Part shown: positions 1 to 14,051 of the stretch, one piece after another
Position numbering within the stretch: the stretch's first letter is position 1
Layout: each line of letters begins with the position of its first letter
Source: Temnopleurus reevesii
Taxonomy: Eukaryota > Echinodermata > Echinoidea > Temnopleuroida > Temnopleuridae
Direction of reading: 5' to 3'
Assembly (NCBI GenBank): GCA_036244855.1
Contig: BQKZ01000373.1
Coordinates: 62,001-126,000 of the forward strand
Length of the DNA: 64,000 nt
The notes under the pieces: model-generated
Databases searched by the model: none
Told to the model about the DNA's origin: nothing
Seen by the model: the letters and a program-made list of their open reading frames with translations, nothing else
Translations under genes and position numbers: made by a program

Positions 1-3000
1 TGCTGGAGAGGCCATGCTGGAGAATCTAACTCTGATTAGTTCCTTTATGTCTTTCATGCGTTTTATTAATTTGTCTGACTGATTACAAAATCCAAATACC
101 CGAAGACTATGAGGCTCTGTGACTGTATTGATGAACACAACATATTATCATGTAGTGAGGGGGACGGGGATTAAGACAAGGTCAGATTCTACTTCGTAAT
201 GGTATATGAAGCAATATATGTGCAATACCATTGTTGGTCTGAGGAAAACATCGACTAATGCCTAACATTTACTCGCACATTTGAGATGAATGATGACATT
301 TTGTGTCATATTTTGTCTTGCCATTGTGTAATCAAGTTGACTATCCTAATTCGAATAGCGGTATACTAATATTTTCCTTTGAATTATGAACGAAGTGACA
401 CCATTTCCTGTTTATTAAAAGCCCAGCATCCGCAATGCACTATTGCTCAATCCTTAATCTCACAGAAAAGGTCGGCAAGTGACCAATATCAGTTTCAAAC
501 ATAACACAGAATATTGACTAAACCTAAGTTATAATGTGAGGTTACAGATTGAAAATAATATATAATAGATATGATTGATTGGTAATGAATAAGCTTTATG
601 CAATATTTAGAAATTATTGGTCATTAGTCATGTTAGTAAGTCCAATTCTTAATTCTGAGTATAGGGATCATCAGTGATTTTGATTTATAAATATATTATG
701 TAAGAATAAAATGATAAAATCGTCTGCAAAAATGATTTTTTTTTCTTGATATCATTAATCCGTAATTGTTCAGGATCGCTATAAAGAGTAAAATTCATTG
801 AGAAAATGGAATTATACTTCCCTACATGGAAGTTATCATAAACAATGAGGTACATGTGAAGTAGAAGTACATGCCGATGTGGGAACAGGATGAGTATCAT
901 TTTCTTTGCCAAGACCGGCTGTAAAGTCAGGACAATTTAAAAACAATTTCCCCTCATTTCTCGTTCGCTTGCACCCCAGTGACATTTGACTTTAATCCTC
1001 TTCGGCATGCCAGAGAGAAGCCATATAAAGATCCAAAAAGGAATTCAGATTTGGCGGGGTGGATTCTCCTTTTTTTCTTAAAGGTCTCCATATAGTCCTG
1101 CTGTGACCCTGTGGAAAGTACTTCGACAGTATTTGATGGGTAATCCTGTCCCTTATTATTCGCAATAGAATTTGGAGATCTTTCTAACGATGCTTTTGTT
1201 GATCCTCTTCACTCTGTACAACTAAAAGTCACCAAGAATTAAAAGTATAATTTTTATTCCAAAATGTGTTTCTGTTGCAGTTTCCGTTGTATTTGCTTAT
1301 TGCGGTTTACAATTCACAATTGTGATGAGTTTTCGCATTTATTGATCGATTTATTGTTAATCAGCCTTAACAAAATTATATTGTGATAGGCATATGTCGA
1401 AAATTGTTAAGTACGGCATTTGTTCAGTTGCAACTCGCAAAATTCTCTGATTTTTGGACATGGCGGCTAAGGACGAGATTGTATGTGTGTGTGGTGTGGG
1501 GGGTGGGTGGGGTGGGAGAGGGGTTACTGGTCAGTCAGAACTACGTCTGTGTTTGAATTCTGTACCTTGACAAACTTTAATCGAAAACAGGATGCATGTA
1601 TTTTGTGCCCAGACAATCATGGCAATTTCAGTCATTCTAAGAGGCCAGTCTTTAAGAATGGCAAGATGTATCAACTCAGATTGTCGAGTGTTTCCTGACT
1701 AGCAAGTCCCTGCCTTATCATGCTTATAATACAACCTGGACTATAGCGCTACAGTGATCCAGCTTATCAGGCTAAATGGCTCGAGCGATTTCAAGTTGAG
1801 AGACGGAGAGCCGCAGGGAGGGGAAGACAACCATAGAGAGAGGATGTGGCTTGCTTGTCTGCGCCCATTTCCCATTCAATTGGCTGGGTTGAGACTAAAT
1901 TTCGCCTGCCATAAAGTGTCGCCCCACCCATGCCCCTCGCAGGCTGTCAGTCGTCGACAAACCTCGGGCTGCCACCCCGCCCAACAACTGCAAGCCGTTT
2001 TAGGGTCTGTAAGAAGCCTCCAAGAGTTCATATCATCCTCATTGCTATCATCTCAATAGTAAACGTACATCGAGCATTCCAGAGGAGTGAAAAGAAGGGA
2101 GGTTAAATAGGAAAGTAGGTCATGAAACATTAAATCGAATAGTGGTACATACCGATTTGTGGAATATTTTTAAGCTTATATTTCTACATAGGCCTGTTGT
2201 GAAAATTGACATCTGTGAGTTTTTGCAACATATTCCAAAATGTTAATCTTACTTCACTCAGAATGATGCAAAACATTAGTGATATATATACATGTATAGC
2301 AAAAGCCTTTTGTTTGTAAATCGGCATTTTGAATTTCAACATTTCATAGAATGTTCCAATGTTAACTTATTGAAATTAAATCATTACGATTAAGATTAAA
2401 TCGAGGCTTTTGGTGATAATGTAGAGCTATTTTAAGCTTAAAGATACCTCCCTCTGTCTCACTTCAAATTCATTGCGGTCTTCAGTTTCTTGAGTTTCAC
2501 GCGAGATAGTCATTTCTTTCACAGCTTGTCAGGTTCTAACCAACCAAGCTGCTTCTATCTGATGAGATATGACTCTCTTTAGAAAGTTAAACTGCCATCA
2601 AGGCGATAGGAGGATGTAGTCCCAAAGCGAAGCTGAACTTGAGACATGTATGCAAGGACACTAGTAAATTATCACATTCAGGGCATATCAAGCTCTCAAA
2701 TGTGTTAAAGCTCTCGAGTTTTGGGGTACTCTATGACAAAAATACTTTGAATTCATTGTAAATACGTGTATGATATTAAGACATCAGCGATTCAATTAAA
2801 TGTCAACATTTTAAAAGAGACTTATGTGAAATCTTTCGCCTGTCAGACCAGTTTCTAAAATATTTTCCTAGACATTGACCATGTATCGAAAAACGATTCA
2901 TGTATGCCCTGAAAAAAAGTCACATGAGGAAGATAAGGGAAAGGGAAAATGCATATGAACAACGTTAGAATTGTCACGATTTTGCTAGATTGATCATAAA

Positions 3001-5042
3001 CTTTAAATCAAAATCATTTGATTTGCTTGGAAGAATCTGCAAATTTTCGCTAATTATGCAGCGATACACTGATAGAGAGAGCAAGGAATATTGCAATGCC
3101 TCATCGCTGTGTTTCTTTTCTGAATCGCTCTGCTATATTGGATATTTTCGTTGGTTCCTAACAAGAGAAAATGTTTGACCGTAGAATGAAGTAATGAAAG
3201 GAAAATGTTTTATGATAATCCATTTGTTTCAACAGCAATACTACGTGTCCGCATATTGTGATTAGATTTCTACTGACATTGACTTTTCAGATATCGTCTT
3301 GCACTCTATAAGTTGAAAGCTAGTCATGTGTGATTCTGCCAATCATAATGCGTCTAATACCTCATTAGAGTAAATCAATACGTTGGGAATTTTTCAGACA
3401 AAAGCTTTATGCCGGAGTTGTCAAAGCAACCTTTTGTCATAAAACCATAACTTATTTTGGTATCGCGAATTAAAGCTAAAAAGTAATAGATATGGGAGAA
3501 ACTCGGGATTTCCCGGGGCTGAGAGCAAGGATATTGTTCCCAAAATAAGACCCCAATCGCTCTCTAAAATCTAGGAAAGTGTAACGATCTCCTCTGACCC
3601 CCTTCACCAGGTGTATTTTATCAATAATACTGGATATTTCTTCTTCCAAGGCACCACGTGAGTCATATTTGCTGTAATTTGATCTTTGATTAAGTTTATC
3701 TGGATAACGAAGTTTTCAAAAGGTGTCAGCGACTTTGAAATATCAGCCATATTTTTTTGCACAGTCGGTTCACAATAAATATAACTATAACTTAAAAACA
3801 TAATAAAAATAATAAAAATCATTCTTTGATTGTATGAAAATAAATCTGTATCAATCTATCAAATCGAATATTTGAACCAATTGGAGGGTCGACGGAAGGA
3901 AATAGGCTTGCATGTCATGGGTCCAGCAGAAACAGACTCGCTTATTGCGAATAACAAAACCATAAATATAACTATGTGATCCCCGAGAAATTCATAATTA
4001 AATCTAAATCAGTAATTGTGAATTACGTTTATATGTAAATCATTACGTGGGCATCTATTACTGTAATATTCTTATGGGAGGTATACACATTTTCACTTTC
4101 TCAATTAGAACAGTGATTTATTATAAGGTGTTCAATTTCTAGCCACGAGATACCAGTTGAACAAATTATGTGTAACATATTTCAACCATAATATTTCAGG
4201 AGTGTCAGAGACTAAAATCGCGTCTATGTGAATGGGATAACCAGCATGATAAGATGACACTTTAAAAGTCATTAGTCCATCTCATAGCATTTAAGACACT
4301 TAACCTGGACAGAGTTCGATGGCTTGAAAGAATATTGTGCTAAAGTTCTTAGAACATCGACTCTATGCATCACCCCTGACTTGGGGTATTGTCATGATGG
4401 ATATCGGTAATGATTTCATGATCCGCATTCGTTCAGGTGTGCTAAAGATGTCCTAGAAGGGTTTCGGGATTAAATCGTTCTTAATCAAGGTCGTTTCTTG
4501 AACTGTATGTTGACCTTTCTTGTATAATACAGGGGATAAACGTACAAGTCGTCCATTATTGATTCATCCCAAGTACATAGTATAGCGCTTTTTGTAATCG
4601 TTGCGACGATTTTTTTCGTAATGCAAGTGTTGTTGGTCACAGCTAGGACTCGCGTGCAATTACTGCATGGGATACGGACCCTAGCCCTCTCAAATCAAGA
4701 AAATGAGATGCCCATTCATTTACAATACAAATTTCTTCATGTAGTTGCTCATTCGAGCACCTACCAGTTTTCAATAACTCATTATTTAGTAATGAGGTGA
4801 TTGCAGTCATATAATACTTGACAAAAATCATATGCACACTTCCAGAAAAATAAACCTTACTGTGAATGAAAGATGGATCTACACGATAATTTACTTACTG
4901 AAGAATATCAAATGGTTAAATGAAAAACCTCCAAACTTTTAAAGCTTCAAATACAGGACAAATACTACCCTAGATAGAATTCCTTTTTCAAAGGGGGTTG
5001 GGTGGTTTTAATGGTTGATTACAAAACTAAATCAATACTAAC
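1..5042 (-). other. bmp2/4 second intron, partial (runs off the left edge)
   Basis: This is the start of the intron that follows the first coding exon of bmp2/4, opening with the donor GTTAGT at 5042-5037. No acceptor and no TGF-beta ligand exon were found before base 1, so the intron is longer than 5 kb. The stretch is AT-rich and every frame is closed except for short chance ORFs. A G-rich run lies at 1483-1530 and a more GC-rich patch at about 1750-2000. A kB-like decamer, GGGATTTCCC, sits at 3505-3514. No transposon was recognised here. Confidence 0.75.
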
Positions 5043-5415
5043 CTTCATGGTGAAAACTCCTGATGGTATTAGCTGTTCCCGTTGAAATGTGATTGAAATC
5101 AAAATGCATATTGATGCCATCTTCTGCCTCTGTATGTGACCGATACAAGTCCATCATATATTCAGGTACTCGCAATTTCCCTTTTGGTCTTGGTCTCTCT
5201 TTCAATCCAAACATTCCCAAAAGCGTTGACTCGAAGGCTTCAATGACCTGTGTTTTCCTTTCGTGATCGCCCTCGTTATGGTTACTCCGTGACGATGACG
5301 ATGATGACGATGACGATGACGACGATGATGATGTTGATCCAGGCCAACCACCGACCACGACAACGCAGCATACAAGGGGCACCACGAGCTGACCCCAGTG
5401 TGTGGTGGTAACCAT
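5043..5415 (-). CDS. bmp2/4: BMP2/4 ligand precursor, first coding exon (partial gene)
   Basis: This exon encodes the N-terminus of a secreted BMP2/4-type TGF-beta ligand, a dimeric morphogen that signals through type I/II BMP receptors and Smad1/5/8. It gives 124 residues plus one base of the next codon. A hydrophobic signal peptide covers about residues 7-22. A run of 14 serines follows at 29-42. Family-typical propeptide motifs come next: MFGLKERPRPK (68-78), VPEYMMDLYR (83-92) and ANTIRSFHHE (115-124). Vertebrate BMP2 and BMP4 carry the same ANTVRSFHHE segment at their own intron. The donor is CATGAAG|GTTAGT, phase 1. An acceptor, TTTTTTTTCGTTTCAG, ends at 5423, seven bases before the ATG, so an upstream non-coding exon must exist. 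The start has A at -3 and G at +4. The propeptide remainder, cleavage site and cystine-knot domain lie beyond the left edge. Identification is secure from the motifs and from linkage to univin. Confidence 0.93.
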
Positions 5416-8400
5416 GATGGGTCTGAAACGAAAAAAAAGGAATAAATACTGAGTTCTGTAAACATACTAAAAATATAGATAATCTTTAAAAAAAAAAAGT
5501 AAATTCGTTCCATAAATATACCATAAGTTGTTTTAAAAATGTCTATATTAGTCAGGGGGTTTCAAAAGAACCGTCATAGTGTAATGAACCACTTCAGTAA
5601 ATAAAAACGTTAATTGTATGATACATCTTTCATGCATATACGTCATGCATGTGAAATTTTTATTCATTAAATATACAAGAATGCATAAGAATGCTTAAAG
5701 TTACTGAAATACACGAGAATATATTTTCATACTCATGTTTATGTTTATGTTTGTAAATCCTTATAAAAAATGTGCTGCGGCCTAACAAGTGCTTCTACAT
5801 TATCTCCTAAATATTAACGACATGGAAAATATAGTGCTGTGCTAATCATGGCAATTTAAAAAAAAAATACATACAGGTGTATAAAGTTGCAAGAAAATAA
5901 AATACGATCGTGAAGAACGACGATAAACAAACCAAAATTATTTATAAAACAGAGCTACATAAATATTGCTAAATGTTAACGAAACAGATGTTTTCTGGAG
6001 AATCATAAAACCAAAAATTAATTTGTTGCAGTTATAATTTTCATTTTTTTTTAATCACTCATATTTTTACTATTCTATATTTAGAAATTGTCATAAAATC
6101 CATGTTAACCAAATAGATGTTAAAATATAACTTTTTTTTAAAATAAAAATGGAGTGTAACTATTATTTGACTATCTCCATGACAACTTCAATTATTAAAT
6201 AAATCATTATCTGTACTAAAACTACATTTAACAAACAAAAATACAGAGTGAATATGAAATTTTTTTAACCCGCTGTATATATCATCAACTCACACTATAA
6301 AACTACGTGAATCTATCTGTTGCGCTCCTTTCGTCATGAATTCAAATAAAAATGAAGAAAAAAGACAACAAATCTCTTCCATAGATTACGCATTTCAAAA
6401 CACACGTGCAAATCCTCATGAAACAATAAATGATCAGCGTTATTCCTCCATAAATCCAATATATATATATTCCACGTTTATAGTAACATTCCATACATGA
6501 GCAAAGGCCTATTATGATTCCGTATACAGTGAGTAACATTCGGCCAACATATGGCTCGTATGCTCCTAATTCTCTCTCCTCAGCTTTGTTGATGACGTTA
6601 AACCCAGATCAAAGAGGTTATCTCTGGATTTTATTCATTAACAACCAAAATTCCTAATTGGACTCCCCTCGACTTATCTCGGTCGATAATGGGAACCTTT
6701 TCTTATAAAGCTTGATTTCTAACTCCGTATTTCATAGGAGGTGTTAGCGGTATTATCCCCTAAAGAAAGGCACATCGCATAGGGGTGGTGAATAGCTAAT
6801 TACTCAGTTCAAAGCAAGAGAATGAACGGCAGAAGAAAAGGAGGTTGTAAGGGTGGATTAGCTCCGTAATACCGAAAAAAGGAGTCAAGTGAAAGAAAAA
6901 ACTGTTTGGAATGTCAAAAAAAATGGACACTTCAACCAATAAGAGCGGTCCGATTAGAATTACACATGCCCCCTGCTAAACATCTTTGCGCAGTTTGTTT
7001 TATGTGGACAGGAAGTGTTTTGAGGGGGTAAGGGCGCGCGCTCCTGTAAGAATGGGTAGAAGATTACGTGAGAGCCTCTTTAGAATGCCCACAATTGATC
7101 TTTTTTTAAGTCGCATAAGTCAATAGATGAGTATTAGCATGTGAATATTGGTTGACATAAGGTTTGTTGTAGATCAGAGAAGAAATGAAGAACGTAAAAT
7201 TATACCCTTTTGGAACTGTGCTATAAATAAAACTGTCAGTTTACAGTAAAACACAATACCTATTGGACAAGTTGAAGTTGACACTTGACAACCCACTGGT
7301 TATCTTTAACGCTCCTTAGTTCATTCCCATTTAACATACGATAGGCCCCTAATTTCTTTCACATTAAACACATTATAATTTGCTTATTTATGTAATAAAA
7401 CTTCGCTATTTCAGAAAAAAAAGTGTTTGCATTTATTGTTGGTACAAACTAGAGCTCTTTGTGTACTAAACATTTAGATACATACATTTCCGTATGATTC
7501 CAATGCTATTTTAAATTTTAACAACATCAATTTATACAAACTCTCTTCAAAATAGCATTTACAATTAAGAGCTTCGGAAACTGAAAATGTTTATTAAGAA
7601 ATTTGCCACATCCTATTTGACGTCACAATATTGCCAATTCAAGTTTAGAATTGGTTGAATACTGATCGACGGTTTCCTCGCGATTGGTCAGTATGTTATC
7701 TAAGGTAGATGCGAATATCCCGGGGCGTGAATGACGTCACAATAAGCATAATACAATGAATTGCCACCATGACCGGGAAATAAGTATTTGTATTTCGGAC
7801 GAAATCCCTTTGTTGCAGAATATTTTGTAAACCTTTGTACTATTTTCCTGAGTAATTATTAAGACATACGGAGCATTTGTATTTTTCGATTTTCCTTTAA
7901 AACAAAGTACAACGTGAAAAGAACAAACATGACAAAGAAGGGAAGTTAACAAAAATGATGACAAATTGCACAAACAATGAATGAGAAGAGGAAGAAAATT
8001 ACAAGAAAGAAGAAACGAAGAATTTATATAGGAATATACTTATACAAAGATGACGACAATAGGCAGAAGGCCAAGGAGAATAAATCATAAATAATTACAC
8101 ACATCATTTAGGGATCTTGAGTAACAATGGGTGCTTCACCCCACCCAATTTCTGCTACGAATAAAGGAATATTTATCAGTTATATTCTAGGGGAAAAGAT
8201 GAATTCTATTTTTTAAAGAACAAATACAGTTAGAAGATGGTGTAAAATGCAGAATGGTACCGGGTGGATCTATAGTAAGACCAAAACATGCTACGCAACA
8301 GTGAGATCGTATACACGACAGGATATGCCTCAACTCTTCAAGCACACGGCCGATCGGTTCTCTTTTTTGCTTTTTCTTGTAATTCTGCTAAAGAAGAGAA

Positions 8401-9624
8401 TTGATGGAAAGCCCCTCAGGCCGCCACGGTTAATCTCCTCTTTTGTTGATACCTCGTAAATAAGAGTTTGAAAGTTGTTTCCCCTCCAATCCTTTTCACC
8501 TTTCTCCTTTCATTTTTTCTGCTGCCTCATGAGCCGTGTTGCTTTACCAAGTGGTAAGCTGACGGTTCGGTTATTCTACGACCCTCTTATACGGGTTGGG
8601 CTTTAAAATGGCGCTGCATTGTCACAATTTGTGGACGGCTGGTGCGAAACTTGCAACTATCTGATAGAAACATGTCTTTTTTTCATCGTACGCGATGGAG
8701 CGAGGTAAAGACGGGAATAGCAGAAAGAATTTGCGTCAACTGCACCCTTGCGTGCGAGGAGCGACTTCCTTCCGCTCTTAAAGATAACAAATAAGACATT
8801 TTCATTTGGAACGACGAAACAATGAAAGTTAAGAAAAGATGAGAATGGTGGGTAATGAGATGGAGAAACAAGTATGTGAAGTGATACAGAGAGAGATGAG
8901 GTGGGGTAGGAGAGAGATGGTTTGAATGATAGGAAAAATAAATAAAAGAATAGGCAGGTACATAACGAATTGTAGAGGTGTAAAATAACAAGAAGAAGGA
9001 TTATAAATGTCACGAAAACGGAATACATAGGAAATAACAAGTGTCAATTTTTGTTGCATCTTATTTTGGTTCGCAGGAAATGATAGCTTATGACGGTTTT
9101 TACCCCAAAAAAATTAAGTCTTGAGGAGCAGGTCAAACGACAGTTCTGAAATGAAAGGGAATTGATTTTTTTTCTCGACTATCAATTTGGTCTGATATGT
9201 AATAGATTCCTAAAAGTAACAGAATAAAAAAATAACAGAAGTAAAAACAACATTGTATGACCTGAGACCGGTGGAAAAATAATTTACTAATAAGATGAAG
9301 AAGGTAAATTGCAATAAAATAATATGTATTTAACAAGTTATTAAAATTCAAAGGGCTATTTGGCACATTTGGGACTGCGCTATATAAAAACCCAAACACC
9401 AAGGGATCTCGATCGACTAAACGATACATGTAAATTTTTAATATTCTAAAACTGTTTTTGATAAGAATAATATCGTTTCATTTACAGATAGTAATAATTC
9501 TGAATATTGGCCCAATTTTTAACGTTGAAAAGGAATAATTTAATTACTGACGATGCATAAATGATTACATCTAGATAAGTCTAATTTCTGATGGTTAAAA
9601 TGTCCGTGTGAAGCATGAAATATT

Positions 9625-9905
9625 ATCATTAATACTACTACTAATAATATCTATATAGCGAGCTTATTCACTCTGCAAAGTGTTCAAGGCAATTTTGTAT
9701 TATTATTAACCAGGCTTTAGCCAATGCACATGTGATTTTGAGGAACAAATATACCTGCCAGGTACCCATTCACCTCACCTGGGTTAAGTACATCACAGTG
9801 TGGATAAATTTCCTGTTGAAATAAATTGACTACATGGGTTGAGCTTAAATCTACAACCCTCTGGTCGAAAGGCAAGAGTCAGAACCTCTACACCATGACG
9901 CTTCA
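9625..9905 (-). mobile_element. tRNA-derived SINE, near full length
   Basis: Read on the minus strand the element starts with a tRNA-like head (GGTGTAGAGG as A box, then a diverged B box in GGTTGTAGATTTAAGC). It continues with GTGAATGGGTACCTGGCAGG and ends in CGCTATATAGATATTATTA with an ATT-rich tail. The middle matches the copy at 41690-41869 in the opposite orientation, for example the shared GGGTACCTGGCAGG. It sits inside the first intron of bmp2/4, in the same orientation as the gene. Confidence 0.75.
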
Positions 9906-11177
9906 TAACTATGTAACATTAAATCGTTATATTCTTCTCTTTTTTTTTGCCCGGCACCAATATTAGAATATTTACATTGTCACAGTGACTGTATTCAGTG
10001 AAATGAACTGTCCGTGCTTATAACATTTGATTAATGTTATAATCATAATTTGGACACCACCGACGGCGTACATGTTAGGCATTGACAGATCAAGATGAAA
10101 TAAAAACAACAGTGAATCTGAGGAAAATAATTTTTACTTCCAAACCGTAAATTTATCTTTGAAATCAAAGCATATAATGATTATGTATACGTGATTTATA
10201 TTTTCCCTATCCAAAGAATTAGGTATTTTTTTGCGTCAAAAGATTTGTTTTCGATTTTCAAAGCGGAAAGAAATTAAACTTGAATTTCATTTGTTTTCTT
10301 TACATAAAGTAGGTCTCCATGATAGAGCTCACCCATCTAATGTATGTCAAATAAGATATAACGCCTGAACATGATAAACAGAACGAGATATTTGAAGGTC
10401 GAAATGCTATAATGCTTGTTATTCCTGATTCTAATTCGTGGTTTCTGTTTGGTCTCTAGAGGAAGCACAGAACGCTATCAAGATAAACAAGATATAAACT
10501 GATGCCAGAAGCCCCCGAGGCAACAAATAATTTAATATTTCATACGTTCCATTAAAGTGTAATAACTTTTAAATCTACCTGTTTGAGCGAACTTGTTATT
10601 CTACAGCTCGAAATCTCCCCAAAGTTGGGGGTATATCTCAGGTGAGGAGAAATGGAAGTCAGGTGTGTTCGTCCGGGTCCACTGAAATCACGTTTTACCT
10701 GTCAAACACTCCCTCCATCTTCATCCCACATCAACATCATCGTCATAATAATAATCTTAGAAGAAAGAGGAATGCAGATGAAATGACCAGAGATAGAGAA
10801 AGAACTCAGGTGTTCTGCGATAGTATCACGTCCTACCTGTTCAAAGGAAGTAAACCTTAAAGATGCCACTCTCTACTTCCTCTTCACCACCACCATCTTC
10901 ATTGTCATCATCATCGTCATCGCGACCATTATCTCAAGTGGTGGAGGGGGTATTTAATGATCATGTATTACCATATAGAGATTTATTCCTTATATTTTTC
11001 CTCCCGCATTTATCTATTTATCATCGTTTTCCTGTCAGTGCATACATGTTGGAAAAGAAGATGAGAAGATGGATGGTAAGAACAGAAATATGGTGGTCAG
11101 AGAAGAGATAAAAGACAAATGTGAACAATGGTATTTGGTCTCATCTTTCACTCCTGAAACAATAGCTCCAATTTCTT

Positions 11178-11393
11178 ATCATCATCATGATCTTCATCAT
11201 CATCATCATCATCATCATCATCTCATCATCACCATCATCATCATCATTCTCATCACCATCATCATCCTCATTCTCATCACCATCATCATTTTCATCATCA
11301 TCATCAACATCATTATCATTCTCATCATCCTCATCATTCTTATCATTCTCATCATCATCATCATTATTATCATCATCATCATCATCATCATTC

Positions 11394-11424
<31 letters not shown>

Positions 11425-11436
11425 TCTCACCATCAC
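11178..11436. repeat. ATC trinucleotide microsatellite
   Basis: About 260 bp of imperfect TCA/TCC/TTC triplets. Because the unit is three bases, long isoleucine, serine or methionine frames appear on both strands and have no biological meaning. It lies in the first intron of bmp2/4. Confidence 0.97.
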
Positions 11437-11581
11437 GAAGGAGATGAGAGAGGCATAAATCTTCCGTGGTGGTTCGACCCCCGGGTCAACAGGTAAACCT
11501 CGGAGGGAGGTAGAAAGACAGGGAGCGGGTGGCGCACTGCGTCAAACGATATAGCCGACTCCCTTTAGCAGTTTAGCAAGA

Positions 11582-11614
11582 CCAGGGAATTGTCTCCCCC
11601 TAACAATTCCCTGG
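11582..11614. repeat. Perfect 12-bp-stem hairpin
   Basis: CCAGGGAATTGT and ACAATTCCCTGG are exact inverse complements separated by 9 bases. The hairpin is flanked by a direct repeat of GCAAGA on both sides, suggesting a very small foldback or a remnant of one. Confidence 0.7.
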
Positions 11615-13986
11615 CAAGACATTTCACGTTGCCAGTCTCACAGAGAAATAAAGTATAAATATATGGGGGTACAGCATATGTTTGCCTTCAAACTAAATCA
11701 TTTTCAACATCATGTTTTTCATATGAATGGGAGTATATTTAGAATTAAAAAACATTTGTGTCTGAAATGAAGCTAAAGTGGATTTCTACTGTGATATTGA
11801 TGAAGCAAACAAGCAGGAATAGCAACTACTACGATACGCTCAACAGGTATAATAAAGGAATTCAATTTGTAACAGAGTGCAATTAACATTATATGTGGTA
11901 GGGAGTAAAATAGCACATTTCTTCTTGGGAACATGATTTAAATTCCATTTAATGTAGTAAGGCAAGTGCATTTACATGTGCAATGGGATGTGAACATTTT
12001 GTTTGGAGAATTATAAACAAAATATTTAAAAAATTAGATGAGAAATTGAAAGAATTAGAAATTGTAAAGGCAATTAGACTGCGAAACACTCCAAATTTTG
12101 TAGGTATTCGATACGTTGAAACAGTGTTCGTCGGCACCAATTTTTGACCGGAAATCGACGAAGGGAAACACGTTCATCTAGTAGGTTACGACTAAGTAAA
12201 TGGTAACAAAATAAATAATCGATTTCGTTTTTAGTTATATTTTCGTATTTCAACTTGACTTTACACTATTATGGCAGCGTTTAAAATATTACAAACTAGC
12301 TGAAAATGGAATCGTGCGGGAATCAAGGTTATATTGAACGCGGGAGGCATGCATGTTGATAAGAGCACTAAATCTTTCGCGAGCCTACACCGTACTCTTA
12401 CCATTTTCGGAATCTTATCAAAGGAATTTTTATATCAACGCAATTCAAAATTGGTCATAAAATAGCAATCATTTCGCTACTCGTATTACTTCATACGGTA
12501 GGTCTGTATTTGGTCCATGAGCTGAGCGTGAACTTGGTCGGGTCGTGTTGAGGAGCTACCGGGTGGAAAGAGGGGCAAAGAAAGTACCCCTTTTGTTTTG
12601 TAATTGACAAGTCTGGAAGATGAAAGAGAGCCGTTGGAGACGGGCAGTCTAGCCTGGCTGCTAACCTCACGTGAATACTAGGTAGGTTCGAACTTCTCTA
12701 TTCGTTTCCAACTTGGGTTTTGAATCGACTGTGCATAGTGTAGTCCCGGGCATTCATTCTGATGTAATACAATGCTTGGGACACTGTAAGTAACTGTAAC
12801 GTGATAGAGAAAGCCCACTCACCGTTGAATGTGAATGTGTTCAGTGGACGATGTAATCATAAGGCTGAAAGGACAGTAGCCTCCATTGTCATGATCAATG
12901 GCTTCGAGGTGTAAGACCCTTTGCAACCTAGCCTATATCAAGAGGCCATTTTCATTAACGTTTACACTCCTATTGTGTTTCAAGTGGGATTTACCACGCA
13001 AGACAAACGGTTCCATGCCATGCGTATCCTTCACTTCATATCCTACAAATATTACTCTCACTTATGCCTATATTAATCTTTATATTATCACGTTTGACTA
13101 TGATATTTTGTGACTTATTATGTGTGTGTGTCTATCTTTCTCAGAAAGGGTTGGGAAGTGACTTTAAGATCATAATTAGAAGCAATATTTTCATGACTAC
13201 GTCCAATATCTGATGCATCACAACAAACATGTGAAGAGCTTTATCAAGAGGGTGAGTCATGGATATTGCGTATAGTAACCCCAAACTGAACATTTTTAGG
13301 CGATTCAAATGAGAGTTATTAAGCTTGTGTTTTTCCTAACAACAAAACTTGAGCTCGTCAATGGCTGGACGATTTCAACAGCTCCGACTGGAACCGATGG
13401 GATCGGGTTAGCTCGGAAAGCATAGAAGGTGGTGAGACGAAACGTCTTGTGTAGGGTTACCAATTTACATTTTCTGCGTTCATCACCTCTCTTCGAAGCT
13501 TGGAGCACCCCCGGCATCCACCGCCTCATACACACCTGGGGTAGAGTCCTTGCTGAGTTTTTATAGCGACTCACAAATCCCCAGATGATACAGACGAAAA
13601 AGACGCGAAAAAAGCCCCTCTCGACTTTTAATTGTAAGAGAGTGAAATCAAATACGCAGGTATTTTTGGTGAGGGAGTCCTATGGCACTCAGGTGCTCCT
13701 ACAAGTTTGCACCTGACACACTTTTTCCCCCTTTTCGGGAAACTCTCACGACACAGCGTTGTTTTTTCACCTCACCAGCGCACACGAACCTCCATTTGGT
13801 AGTATACATAAACCATCTCCGCATACAGGTGGAGACAACTTAGCGGCAATCACCGTCTTTATTCCTCCGTAAGTCTGCCGATGATTTACATTGACCCCTA
13901 GATGTCAGTGAAATTGGGTTTTTGCCCGGACATTTTATTCCCCAAACCCGGTTCCATACCCCTCTAGCCCCCCCCCCCCCCCCCCC

Positions 13987-14051
13987 NNNNNNNNNNNNNN
14001 NNNNNNNNNNNNNNNNNNNNNNNNNNNNNNNNNNNNNNNNNNNNNNNNNNN
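13987..14051. other. Assembly gap (65 N) next to a poly-C run
   Basis: A run of N follows a C homopolymer at about 13971-13986, so the break was probably caused by the homopolymer. Open frames that cross it are not real. Confidence 0.99.

Noticed and set aside
3505..3514. NF-kB site GGGATTTCCC as an enhancer
   Set aside because: A single decamer in 64 kb with no supporting cluster. Noted under the intron only.
5202..5513. 103-codon minus-strand frame with a His/Arg-rich repeat
   Set aside because: Shifted frame of the bmp2/4 exon, crossing its splice acceptor.
11069..11458. Ile-rich, Ser-rich and Met-rich frames
   Set aside because: Translations of an ATC microsatellite.
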